From Ignavibacteriales bacterium (GTDB taxonomy: Bacteria > Bacteroidota > Ignavibacteria > Ignavibacteriales > Ignavibacteriaceae), in assembly GCA_016707585.1 (NCBI GenBank), contig JADJHL010000012.1:1-64000 (forward strand): a DNA stretch of 64,000 bases, written 5' to 3'. Each line of letters starts with the position of its first letter. Within the stretch, counting starts at the first letter, position 1. Under the pieces are notes generated by a model. The model was not told the origin of the DNA. It worked only from the letters and a program-made list of their open reading frames with translations, and did not search any database. The position numbers were made by a program, and so were the translations under genes. Below are positions 56,171 to 64,000 of the stretch, piece by piece.

Positions 56171-57964
56171 ATGAACAACATTAGAAATTTTTGCATAATT
56201 GCGCACATCGATCACGGTAAATCTACAATTGCAGACTGTTTGCTTGAGACAACAGGAGTTGTTTCTGCTCGCGAAGCTAAAGATCAGATTTTAGACGATT
56301 TAGAACTTGAACGTGAACGTGGTATAACTATTAAATCTCACGCAATTCAAATGCACTATCGTGCAAAAGATAAACAGGAATACATTTTAAATTTAATTGA
56401 TACTCCAGGCCACGTTGATTTTACTTATGAAGTATCGCGCTCACTTGCTGCATGTGAAGGAGCTGTACTTGTTGTTGATGCTGCTCAAGGTGTTGAAGCA
56501 CAAACAATTAGTAATCTTTATTTGGCGATTGATGCCGGACTTGAAATAATTCCGGTTATAAATAAAATAGATTTGCCAAGCGCTGAAATTGAAAAAGTAT
56601 CAAGCCAGATAATTGAATTAATTGGCTGTAACAAAGAAGATATTATTCTTGTTAGTGCAAAATCCAAAATTGGTATTGAAGATTTATTAGAAACTATAAT
56701 TAAAAAAGTTCCTGCTCCAACTGGTGACCCAAACGCGCCATTGCAGGCATTAATTTTTGATTCTGTATTTGATACTTATCGTGGAGCAATTGCTTATGTT
56801 AGAATTTTTCAAGGCACTTTAAAGACAAATGATAAAATAAAATTTTTTATTGTACACAAAGAAACTGAAGCTGAAGAAATTGGAATTTTAGGTTTAAGAA
56901 AAATTAAATCTGATGTTTTATCCGCTGGCGATGTTGGATATTTAATTGCAGGTGTAAAAGACGTTCACGATACAAAAGTTGGTGATACAGTTACTCATCT
57001 CAGAAATGGAGCAAAAGATCCATTGCCAGGTTACAAAGATGTTAAGCCAATGGTTTACAGTGGTTTATATCCAACCGATTCTGATGACTTTGAAGATTTA
57101 CGTGATGCGCTTGAGAAATTTAGATTAAATGATTCTGCATTAATTTATCAGCCTGAAACTTCTGCCGCACTTGGATTTGGTTTTCGTTGCGGATTTCTTG
57201 GTTTGCTTCATATGGAAATTGTGCAGGAACGTTTACTGCGCGAACATAATCAATCAATTATAACAACACTTCCAAACGTTGAGTATTATGTTTACACAAA
57301 AAAAGGCGAGAAGATAACTGTTGATAATCCAGCAGAAATGCCTGCTGTAGGAAATATTGATAGAGTTGAAGAACCTTATATGAAGGCTCAAATTGTTACT
57401 CCGAGTGAGTATGTTGGTAACATTATGAAAATTGCAATGGATAAACGCGGCACTTATATCAATACAACTTATTTAGATCCAACTCGCGCTGATTTACAAT
57501 TTGAATTTCCACTCTCAGAAATAATTTTTGATTTTTATGATAAATTAAAATCATCAACTCGTGGTTATGCTTCTTTTGATTATGAATATATTGGATATCG
57601 TGAATCTGATTTAGTTAAACTTGATATTTTATTAAATGGTGAGCCTGTTGATGCATTATCAATGATTGTTCATAGAAGTAAATCTTTTGATTGGGGAAGA
57701 AAAGTAAGCTCCAAACTTAAAGATTTAATTCCACGACAAATGTTTGAAATTAGTATTCAAGCTGCAATCGGTACAAAAGTAATTTCTAAATCGGTTGTAA
57801 AAGCTTTAAGAAAAAATGTTATCGCAAAATGTTATGGCGGAGATATATCCAGAAAAAGAAAACTTCTTGAAAAACAAAAAGAAGGTAAGAAGCGAATGAA
57901 GCAAGTTGGTAACGTAGAAATTCCACAAGAAGCATTTTTGGCAGTATTGCAAATTGAAGACTAA
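56171..57964 (+). CDS. lepA: Elongation factor 4 (LepA)
   Basis: 597 residues, normal length. G1 'AHIDHGKSTIADCLLE', G3 'DTPGHVDF', G4 'NKIDLP', then the LepA-specific C-terminal domain ('RKNVIAKCYGGDISRKRKLL', 'EKQKEGKKRMKQVGNVEIPQ'). EF4 is a ribosomal GTPase that helps ribosome assembly and back-translocation under stress. It overlaps lepB by 11 bases. Very confident. Confidence 0.97.
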   Translation: MNNIRNFCIIAHIDHGKSTIADCLLETTGVVSAREAKDQILDDLELERERGITIKSHAIQMHYRAKDKQEYILNLIDTPGHVDFTYEVSRSLAACEGAVLVVDAAQGVEAQTISNLYLAIDAGLEIIPVINKIDLPSAEIEKVSSQIIELIGCNKEDIILVSAKSKIGIEDLLETIIKKVPAPTGDPNAPLQALIFDSVFDTYRGAIAYVRIFQGTLKTNDKIKFFIVHKETEAEEIGILGLRKIKSDVLSAGDVGYLIAGVKDVHDTKVGDTVTHLRNGAKDPLPGYKDVKPMVYSGLYPTDSDDFEDLRDALEKFRLNDSALIYQPETSAALGFGFRCGFLGLLHMEIVQERLLREHNQSIITTLPNVEYYVYTKKGEKITVDNPAEMPAVGNIDRVEEPYMKAQIVTPSEYVGNIMKIAMDKRGTYINTTYLDPTRADLQFEFPLSEIIFDFYDKLKSSTRGYASFDYEYIGYRESDLVKLDILLNGEPVDALSMIVHRSKSFDWGRKVSSKLKDLIPRQMFEISIQAAIGTKVISKSVVKALRKNVIAKCYGGDISRKRKLLEKQKEGKKRMKQVGNVEIPQEAFLAVLQIED

Positions 57965-58829
57965 CGTTGAAATAAAACACAAAGGCCTTAAACGCTTTGT
58001 AAAGATTTTTATATTTCTATTAATCTTAGTTTTATTATTAAAAATGTTTGCAATTGATGCTTTTAGAATTCCAACAGCTTCGATGAAAAATACTTTACTT
58101 GAAGGTGATTTTATTATTGTTAATAAAACTGCTTATTCTATCACAACGCCGCTTCAAATTCCATTCTGGGGAAAGCGACTATCAAGAACTCAGCTATATT
58201 CAACAGGCAAACCTGAGTTTAATGATGTTATTGCTTTTGAGATTCCATCAAATTATTATGATCCAGGCTCAGAAGATTATTCTGTATTGATAAAAAGAAT
58301 TATCGGTCTTCCGGGTGATACTATCGAAATAAAAGATCAAGTTTTATGGATAAATCATATCAAGTATCGGACACCTTCTTTTATAAAATTAAATTTAGAA
58401 GAAATGCCAAATGAAATTATCGATGCAAAACTTTTTCCTTATAATAATAAATGGAACTTAGAAAATTATGGACCAATTGTAGTCCCTAAAAAAGGAATGA
58501 AAGTTGAACTTACTCCACAAAATATTTTGCAATGGCAAAATGCAATAAACTCTGAGCACAATAAAAAAGTTATAAGTGTTGAAGGAACTGTAATTAACTT
58601 AAACGGATCCGCAATTCGTGAATACACGTTTGAAAAAGATTATTACTTTGTATTGGGCGATAACCGAAAGAACAGTATTGATAGTCGCTACTTTGGATAC
58701 GTTCCAGAAGATTGGATAATTGGAAAAGCTAAATTTATTTATTGGTCACAAATTCCTGTTGAGTACTCCGGGATAACAGATTATTACAATGCTATAAGAT
58801 TTAGCAGGTTGATGCAATCAATAGATTAA
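57954..58829 (+). CDS. lepB: Signal peptidase I
   Basis: 291 residues from a TTG within lepA. One membrane helix (about 13-33) is followed by the catalytic Ser43 in 'RIPTASMKNTL' and Lys114 in 'SVLIKRIIGLPGD'. The C-terminal 'FVLGDNRKNSIDSRYFGYV' is box E of the family. It cleaves signal peptides of exported proteins, including the type IX cargo in this window. The lepA-lepB order is common. Very confident. Confidence 0.96.
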   Translation: MKTNVEIKHKGLKRFVKIFIFLLILVLLLKMFAIDAFRIPTASMKNTLLEGDFIIVNKTAYSITTPLQIPFWGKRLSRTQLYSTGKPEFNDVIAFEIPSNYYDPGSEDYSVLIKRIIGLPGDTIEIKDQVLWINHIKYRTPSFIKLNLEEMPNEIIDAKLFPYNNKWNLENYGPIVVPKKGMKVELTPQNILQWQNAINSEHNKKVISVEGTVINLNGSAIREYTFEKDYYFVLGDNRKNSIDSRYFGYVPEDWIIGKAKFIYWSQIPVEYSGITDYYNAIRFSRLMQSID

Positions 58830-58845
58830 GCACATTATTATTAGC

Positions 58846-58875
58846 TTGATAATATATATTTAATTCGTACTTTTG
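58846..58875 (+). promoter_or_regulatory. TTG-N19-TACTTTTG promoter before the subtilase
   Basis: TTG at 58846-58848 and TACTTTTG at 58868-58875 are 19 bases apart, the ideal Bacteroidota-type spacing, and lie 14 bases before the ATG. Confidence 0.6.
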
Positions 58876-58889
58876 TTACAAAAACTCGA

Positions 58890-60866
58890 ATGAAAATTTT
58901 AATAATTCTAATATTATTCAGCTCTCAAATCTTTTCGCAAGAAAAATACTTCATTTATTTTATTGATAAAGGCCCGGAATATTTAAATGGATTAAATAAA
59001 TCCAGCCTATCTTATAATCCCGCGATTAACAGTCTAACACCAAAATCAATTGAAAGAAGACAGAAAAATCTTGGTAAAGATTTTATTACTTATGAAGATC
59101 TTCCAATCTATAATAATTATTTACAACAATTAGAAAATCTTGAAATAAAAATTATTAGAAATCTAAATTGGTTTAATTGTGTTTCTGCTTATCTAACTTC
59201 AGATCAAATTAGTATTGCTAAAAATTTACCTTTTGTAAAATCAATCGAACCGGTAAAAAAGCTCTTCTACAAATTGCCTCAAATAAATGAAACAGATAAT
59301 TCATTGTTAAAGATTTCGGATACAATACTTAATTATGGTCCATCATACAACCAAATGAATTTATCTGATGTTCCAGTTGTGCATTCCAAAAATATAAATG
59401 GTAAAAATATTTTAATCGGAGTTCTTGATTCCGGTTTTGATTGGGAAAGACACGAATCACTAACAAATAAAAATGTAATTGCTGAATATGATTTTATTTT
59501 TAATGATTCAACAACATCAAATCAAAATGGAGACAGTCCAAACCAACATAATCATGGGACTTATGTGTTTTCAATTCTTGCTGGATTTAAAGATAGTGTT
59601 TTGATTGGCCCAGCATACAATTCATCTTTTGTTCTGGCAAAGACCGAAGATATTCGAGATGAAACTGTGATTGAAGAAGATAATTATGCCGCAGCTTTAA
59701 TCTGGATGGAATCACTCGGAGTGGATATTACAACAAGTTCACTTGGTTATAATATTTTTAATGATGGTTTTGAGTACAGTTACAACGATATGGATGGAAG
59801 AACTGCAGTAACAACAAAAGCACTCGAGTTAGCATTTCAAAGAGGAGTTTCTACTTTTTCTTCCGCTGGAAATGAAGGAGATGATCCGTGGTTTTATATA
59901 ACTGCACCAGCAGATGGATTTAATGTTTTATCAGTTGGTGCTGTAACATCAAATGGAATTGTTGCAGGTTTTAGTAGTCGCGGGCCGACTTATGATGGAA
60001 GAACAAAACCTGAAGTTTCTGCAATGGGAGTTGGTGTGTATGGCGCTTCAGCAAACACTGATGATGGCTATGGTTTTAGTAGTGGAACTTCTGCATCTGC
60101 ACCAATTGCTGCTGGAGTTGGGGCATTATTGCTTTCCGCATATCCACATTTAAAGAACACACAAATTAGAAGTATTTTTCTTGAAACTTCATCAAATTCA
60201 TCAAATCCAAATAATGAAATTGGATATGGAATTATCTCTGCAAAAAATGCAATTGAGTTTCCAAATCTTGAATTCAATAATGGATCATACATCTTACATA
60301 AGGCTTTTATAGAGGATGGAGTTGATACTCAATCAGTTAAAATAAATTTTATTTTAGCAGAAGATCTCTTAGAAGAGTATCAATTAATAAAATCTAATAA
60401 TTATGATTATTCTTTTCAGCTACCAATTCATAATAATGGTAAGATTATAAAATTCACTATAAATTATAAAGATAGTCTTGGCAATCTTAACTTTATCCCC
60501 CAAAATGGATTTTATAAGTTTAGTTATGGCTCGGATATTATTAACTATAATTTTGAAACTTTAACACCAGTTGGTGATTATGAAGTTAGCAACTTTTATC
60601 CAAATCCATTTCTGCTTGAAAATTTTGGAAAGATAAGTTTTAATTATCATTCTGCAGGAAACGAAAAATTTAAAGTAACTATTACTGATGTAACAGGTCA
60701 AAAAGTTGGTGAGTATAACTCTATCACAAATTCAAATCCTGGCTTTTATACTTTTAACTGGAATGGCTATTCGGATAAGGGTTATTTGTGCGCCAGCGGA
60801 GTTTACTTAGCTTTAATTCAAATTGATGATAAATTGTATGGACGAAAATTTATTTTATTAAAGTAA
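58890..60866 (+). CDS. Subtilase (S8) with type IX sorting domain
   Basis: 658 residues. A signal peptide is followed by an N-terminal prodomain (about 20-130, 'SIERRQKNLGKDFITYEDLP'). The S8 domain has the catalytic triad Asp180 ('GVLDSGFDWE'), His222 ('NHGTYVFS') and Ser401 ('GTSASAPIAAG'), all intact. The C-terminus holds a type IX sorting domain ('FYPNPFLLENFGKISFNYHS', then 'GVYLALIQIDDKLYGRKFIL'). It should therefore be a secreted or surface serine protease. It has its own promoter. Very confident on family. Confidence 0.93.
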   Translation: MKILIILILFSSQIFSQEKYFIYFIDKGPEYLNGLNKSSLSYNPAINSLTPKSIERRQKNLGKDFITYEDLPIYNNYLQQLENLEIKIIRNLNWFNCVSAYLTSDQISIAKNLPFVKSIEPVKKLFYKLPQINETDNSLLKISDTILNYGPSYNQMNLSDVPVVHSKNINGKNILIGVLDSGFDWERHESLTNKNVIAEYDFIFNDSTTSNQNGDSPNQHNHGTYVFSILAGFKDSVLIGPAYNSSFVLAKTEDIRDETVIEEDNYAAALIWMESLGVDITTSSLGYNIFNDGFEYSYNDMDGRTAVTTKALELAFQRGVSTFSSAGNEGDDPWFYITAPADGFNVLSVGAVTSNGIVAGFSSRGPTYDGRTKPEVSAMGVGVYGASANTDDGYGFSSGTSASAPIAAGVGALLLSAYPHLKNTQIRSIFLETSSNSSNPNNEIGYGIISAKNAIEFPNLEFNNGSYILHKAFIEDGVDTQSVKINFILAEDLLEEYQLIKSNNYDYSFQLPIHNNGKIIKFTINYKDSLGNLNFIPQNGFYKFSYGSDIINYNFETLTPVGDYEVSNFYPNPFLLENFGKISFNYHSAGNEKFKVTITDVTGQKVGEYNSITNSNPGFYTFNWNGYSDKGYLCASGVYLALIQIDDKLYGRKFILLK

Positions 60867-60885
60867 TTTTGATTAGAGAAATATT

Positions 60886-61527
60886 ATGAGCAAAATTTTA
60901 TATCCTGCACAAAGAAAATATTTAGAATTCCACAGAAAGAAAGAAGATAAGCTGATTGTTGAGATGGAAGACTTTGCAGAAAAGCATCACGTACCGATTC
61001 TTGATTGGCATTCTGTGGAGTTTGTTGAAAACTTAATTCTTGCGCATAAGCCTGATAGAGTTTTGGAAATTGGAACTGCAATTGCTTATACAACAATTAG
61101 AATTGCAAGATGCCTGGATAAAAATTCTCGTATTCATTCAATTGAGAAAAGTACAGATAACATTAAACTGGCATTGGAAAATATTGAAAAATCCGGGCTG
61201 GATAAAAAAATAAAATTGATTCAAGGTGATGCATTAAGTATAATGCCTCAGATGAAAAAGAAGTATGATTTTATTTTTCTTGATGCTGATAAAGAAGATT
61301 ATAAAAAACTATTTGATCTTTCTATGTTGCTGCTTAGAAAGGGTGGAGTAATAGTTATTGATAATTTATTGTGGCATGGTTATGCCGCTTCAACTTCTGT
61401 TCCTCCAAAGTATAAGAACTCAACACAACATATTAGAGAGTTTAATAAAATATTTATACTTCAAAAAAATCTTCATTCAATGATTATTCCGATTGGAGAT
61501 GGTTTAGGTTTTGGAATTAAAAAATGA
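60886..61527 (+). CDS. O-methyltransferase (class I SAM)
   Basis: 213 residues. Motif I is 'RVLEIGTAIAYTTIRIARCL'. A metal-binding Asp set follows ('DFIFLDADKEDYKKLFDLSM') and 'VIVIDNLLWHGY' is typical of the COMT/CCoAMT-like family (Methyltransf_3). It methylates catechol-like or other hydroxyls; substrate unknown. The next gene overlaps its stop (ATGA at 61524), so both are one transcript. Confident on family. Confidence 0.88.
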   Translation: MSKILYPAQRKYLEFHRKKEDKLIVEMEDFAEKHHVPILDWHSVEFVENLILAHKPDRVLEIGTAIAYTTIRIARCLDKNSRIHSIEKSTDNIKLALENIEKSGLDKKIKLIQGDALSIMPQMKKKYDFIFLDADKEDYKKLFDLSMLLLRKGGVIVIDNLLWHGYAASTSVPPKYKNSTQHIREFNKIFILQKNLHSMIIPIGDGLGFGIKK

Positions 61528-61949
61528 TTGAGGCTTTTTCAAATCCAAAATTTCTTTATGAAGTTGAAAAATTCACAAGTAAATCTTTAAATCGAAAAGA
61601 TGATTTACGGATAATAATTGATTTGCATATTCAAAATAAAAATGTTGATGATTTTGAGAGTTTTGCATTTTTAGGAAAATATGTAAATGGTTTATTTCGG
61701 GTTTTAGAATCAAGTGGAAAAGTATCTGAGTTTCAAAATCTTGAGCAGGTTAAAAAAGATTTAGGGGAAAATATAGAAAAAGTAATTTCCCGATTAAAAG
61801 AAATTACTTTAAAACTTGATGATGAAAAGAAAACTAAAATAGAAGATAATTTTCTAGATCTGTCAAAAAATTCATTTCAAAATATTCAACAATTAGTTGA
61901 AGATATTGATCATATAAAAAAATATCTAAACTATCTTAAGAGAAAATGA
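61524..61949 (+). CDS. Coiled-coil hypothetical protein, 141 aa
   Basis: 141 residues without signal or membrane segment. The first part is mixed alpha/beta ('SNPKFLYEVEKFTSKSLNRK'), the second strongly helical with heptads ('ENIEKVISRLKEITLKLDDE', 'FQNIQQLVEDIDHIKKYLNY'). It is coupled to the O-methyltransferase by a start/stop overlap. No known family recognised; a role in the same pathway is inferred. Confidence 0.6.
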   Translation: MIEAFSNPKFLYEVEKFTSKSLNRKDDLRIIIDLHIQNKNVDDFESFAFLGKYVNGLFRVLESSGKVSEFQNLEQVKKDLGENIEKVISRLKEITLKLDDEKKTKIEDNFLDLSKNSFQNIQQLVEDIDHIKKYLNYLKRK

Positions 61950-61954
61950 AACTT

Positions 61955-62021
61955 GTCATTCCGAACTTGTTTCGGAATCCCATCTTAAATAACTGAGATG
62001 CTGAAACGAGTTCAGCATGAC
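61955..62021. repeat. REP-like composite palindrome
   Basis: Two small hairpins, TTCCGAA...TTCGGAA (61959-61977) and TGCTGAA...TTCAGCA (62000-62018), lie inside a larger inverted repeat that starts GTCAT (61955) and ends ATGAC (62021). Such GTCAT...ATGAC elements recur in many Bacteroidota-group and other bacterial genomes. It sits between convergent genes, where it may also act as a terminator. Confidence 0.7.
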
Positions 62022-62029
62022 TAAAAATC

Positions 62030-62476
62030 TTAAGTCTTAGCAATCCATTTTTCTAAAGCTGAAAGCAAATGTGTCATTGCCGTAATCAATGGCTGATGCT
62101 GTTCAACTTCGATATCTTCTAAAATTTCTCTGTGAATATCAATATATGCTTTATTTAGTTGCGTAACTAAAAGCTGCCCTTTTCTTGATAGCGAAACTTT
62201 CATATTTCTTCTATCATTTGGATCAATCTCTCTAATGATATATTCCTTTTGAACAAGCCCGTCAATTATTCTTGTGAGTCTGCTTGGGCTTAAATTCATT
62301 CTTTCAGCAATTGCTTTATTGTTGATGCTTTCATCCGAGCCAAATAATCTTAAGCATCTAAATTCTGCTTGTGTTAAACTGTGTACTTCTGCAAGTCGAA
62401 CTTCTTTTTCCTGACAATTAGCCAGTAAATTAAAAGTTAGGTTTGCCAACTGTTCTGCATTATGATTTAATTCCAT
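62030..62476 (-). CDS. MarR-family transcription regulator
   Basis: 148 residues. The winged helix has 'NLSPSRLTRIIDGLVQKEYI' (recognition helix) and 'EIDPNDRRNMKVSLSRKGQ' (wing). Long terminal helices form the dimer. MarR proteins repress genes for efflux, stress or aromatic-compound response until a ligand binds. It is transcribed alone; the target could be itself or a nearby gene but no operator was identified. Confident on family. Confidence 0.9.
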   Translation of the reverse strand: MELNHNAEQLANLTFNLLANCQEKEVRLAEVHSLTQAEFRCLRLFGSDESINNKAIAERMNLSPSRLTRIIDGLVQKEYIIREIDPNDRRNMKVSLSRKGQLLVTQLNKAYIDIHREILEDIEVEQHQPLITAMTHLLSALEKWIAKT

Positions 62477-62567
62477 ATTGGTTCCATTTAATTAAAGATG
62501 AATTATTGTCTGTGACAAAAATCGATAATAAAAATAATTATAGCAAGTCCATATTATAATTATTTTA

Positions 62568-63188
62568 CTAAAAGTACTTAAAATCACGTTTTTGCGTAAT
62601 TAAGATTTGACCATTGGTAAGATTTGTTAATTCAATATTTATCTTCTCAAAATCATTTGGTTTTACAAAACATTTGAAATTAGCTTTATTTGTGAACTGT
62701 GAATCACTAATGATGGCTGAAAATTGATTAATAATTCTGTGTATCTGACTTATAAAAACAAAATCAACTTCAATTTCTATTTTTTGAAAAAGATTTTTGG
62801 ATTGAATCTCAGCTTTCTCTAAAACCTCAATAGATGCGTTGTAATAAGCTTTCCCCAGCGGACCAACACCAAGCTTGGTTCCGCCAAAATATCGCACTAC
62901 AACAAGCAATACATCGCTTAAATCAAAATGCTGAATTGCATTTAAGATCCTAATTCCGGCTGTTCCATTTGGTTCGCCATCATCAGAATATTTTTGCTCT
63001 CCGGATTTGATTTTATAAGCATAGCAATGATGAGTTGCATCATAATATTTTTTTCGTATTTCTTGTAGATGATTTAAAACATTTTCCTCATTATCAACAG
63101 GGTAAACAATTGCTATAAATTCTGAGCCTTTTTCCTTGATTGAAATTTGCAGAAAGTCATTTATTGTTTTTATTTGTTCTGGTAACAT
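62568..63188 (-). CDS. YigZ/IMPACT-family protein
   Basis: 206 residues. Signature 'KYYDATHHCYAYKIKSGEQK', 'YSDDGEPNGTAGIRILNAI' and 'VVRYFGGTKLGVGPLGKAYY' define the UPF0029/IMPACT N-terminal domain. The C-terminal part is a ferredoxin-like DUF1949 domain. Its role is unknown, possibly translation-related as in yeast and mammals. It lies 91 bases from the MarR gene on the same strand. Confident on family. Confidence 0.93.
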   Translation of the reverse strand: MLPEQIKTINDFLQISIKEKGSEFIAIVYPVDNEENVLNHLQEIRKKYYDATHHCYAYKIKSGEQKYSDDGEPNGTAGIRILNAIQHFDLSDVLLVVVRYFGGTKLGVGPLGKAYYNASIEVLEKAEIQSKNLFQKIEIEVDFVFISQIHRIINQFSAIISDSQFTNKANFKCFVKPNDFEKINIELTNLTNGQILITQKRDFKYF

Positions 63189-63298
63189 TGATGTGCGATT
63201 GAATAATCCATACTAAAAATATTTGTTTATCAAGATCACTATTCCTAAAATAAGCGTTTGAAAATTTAATTCTAATTTTTTTTTTGATTAATAGAACT

Positions 63299-64000
63299 TT
63301 GGAAAAAGAAACAATAACTATAAAAGGTGCACGCGAGCACAATCTAAAAAACATTGATGTTGAAATCCCTCGAGATTCATTTACCGTAATTACAGGTTTA
63401 TCAGGCTCAGGAAAATCTTCTCTTGCGTTCGATACTATTTACGCAGAAGGCCAGCGAAGATACATCGAATCACTTTCTGCTTACGCTCGCCAGTTTTTGG
63501 ATATGCTTGAAAAACCGGAAGTAGATTTGATTGAAGGTTTAAGCCCTGCAATTTCAATCGAACAAAAATCTACATCAGGAAATCCGCGTTCTACTGTTGG
63601 AACTGTAACGGAAATTTATGATTACTTAAGATTGCTTTATGCACGAATTGGAATTCCACATTGTTACAATTGCGGTAAACCAGTAACCAAACAAACTTCT
63701 GCGCAAATCATTGATACAATTATTCAAAATCAATCCGGCAAAAAAGTTTCTATACTCGCTCCGGTTATTCGCGGAAGAAAAGGACATTACCGAGAACTTT
63801 TTGAAGAAATAATTTCTGATGGATTTTTAAAAGTTAGAGTTGATGGAGAATATCACGAAATTGAAAAAGGATTTCATGTTGATCGTTATAAAATTCACAA
63901 CATAGAAATTGCTATTGATAAAGTTAGTGCAAGTGAGAGATCACGAGGAAGATTAACTGAATCTGTAGAGGTTGCAATTAATTACGGAAATGGAATTGTA
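63299..64000 (+). CDS. uvrA: Excinuclease ABC subunit A, N-terminal part
   Basis: A TTG at 63299 begins 'MEKETITIKGAREHNLKNID', the exact UvrA start, and the frame is open to the window edge (234 codons). Walker A is 'GLSGSGKS' (33-40). 'AYARQFLDMLEKPEVDLIEG' and 'TVGTVTEIYDYLRLLYARIG' follow. The first zinc pair Cys122/Cys125 is in 'CYNCGKPV'. UvrA finds bulky DNA damage for nucleotide excision repair. The rest of the protein (normally about 940 residues) lies beyond the window. Very confident. Confidence 0.97.
   Translation, partial: MEKETITIKGAREHNLKNIDVEIPRDSFTVITGLSGSGKSSLAFDTIYAEGQRRYIESLSAYARQFLDMLEKPEVDLIEGLSPAISIEQKSTSGNPRSTVGTVTEIYDYLRLLYARIGIPHCYNCGKPVTKQTSAQIIDTIIQNQSGKKVSILAPVIRGRKGHYRELFEEIISDGFLKVRVDGEYHEIEKGFHVDRYKIHNIEIAIDKVSASERSRGRLTESVEVAINYGNGIV

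Overview
The window looks like chromosomal DNA from a member of the FCB (Fibrobacterota-Chlorobiota-Bacteroidota) group, most likely an Ignavibacteria-type organism. The DNA is visibly AT-rich. Three secreted proteins end in type IX secretion sorting domains with the NFPNPFNP start typical of that lineage. Several promoters fit the Bacteroidota-type TTTG...TAnnTTTG pattern. The exbB-exbD-exbD-tonB-(PstS-like)-TPR cluster is also typical. The lineage is inferred from these traits; no rRNA or tRNA gene was seen.

Region 1 (1-12.8 kb, + strand) is a redox and electron-transfer segment. It holds the end of a pyridine-nucleotide oxidoreductase, then a giant multiheme c-type cytochrome of about 5 kb with roughly 40 intact CxxCH motifs plus about a dozen damaged ones, then an outer-membrane beta-barrel protein. 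After these come a PHP phosphoesterase, a glutaredoxin, GroES, an unusual thioredoxin, a thioredoxin reductase, a methyltransferase, a SLAC1/TDT-type channel and a DUF302 protein. Almost every gene here is split by one-base indels, and there is a run of 55 T. The damage thins out by about 18 kb, so I read it as a low-quality contig end and not as gene decay.

Region 2 (12.8-22.6 kb, - strand) holds envelope and secreted proteins: an OmpA-family protein, a sensor kinase lacking its histidine domain, two type IX-secreted proteins, a beta-barrel protein, a pentapeptide-repeat protein, a cupin and a small hypothetical protein. Small palindromic repeats occur here.

Region 3 (23.3-30.6 kb) is the ExbB/ExbD/TonB energy-transduction cluster with its PstS-like lipoprotein and TPR partner, a bacteriohemerythrin, and a membrane-anchored TPR protein.

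Region 4 (30.7-50.5 kb) is a housekeeping block. It covers translation (efp, argS, rsfS), fatty-acid synthesis (accB, accC), gcvH, guaA, radC, phoH, mazG, ridA, a trpG/pabA-type amidotransferase, comF, phzF and surE. Envelope genes are interspersed: an LpoA-like binding protein, an Lpp-like lipoprotein, a LysM protein and a LytR_C protein.

Region 5 (50.6-64 kb) is mostly a + strand block: pgeF, a DMT exporter, folB-folK-deoxynucleoside kinase, glycosyltransferase 9, Ppx/GppA, lepA-lepB, a type IX-secreted subtilase and an O-methyltransferase. MarR and YigZ/IMPACT genes follow on the - strand, and the window ends inside uvrA.

The strongest candidate for something new is the giant repetitive cytochrome coupled to the beta-barrel and flanked by pyridine-nucleotide and thiol oxidoreductases. 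This would suit an electron conduit across the outer membrane, but the sequence must be corrected before the protein can be modelled.
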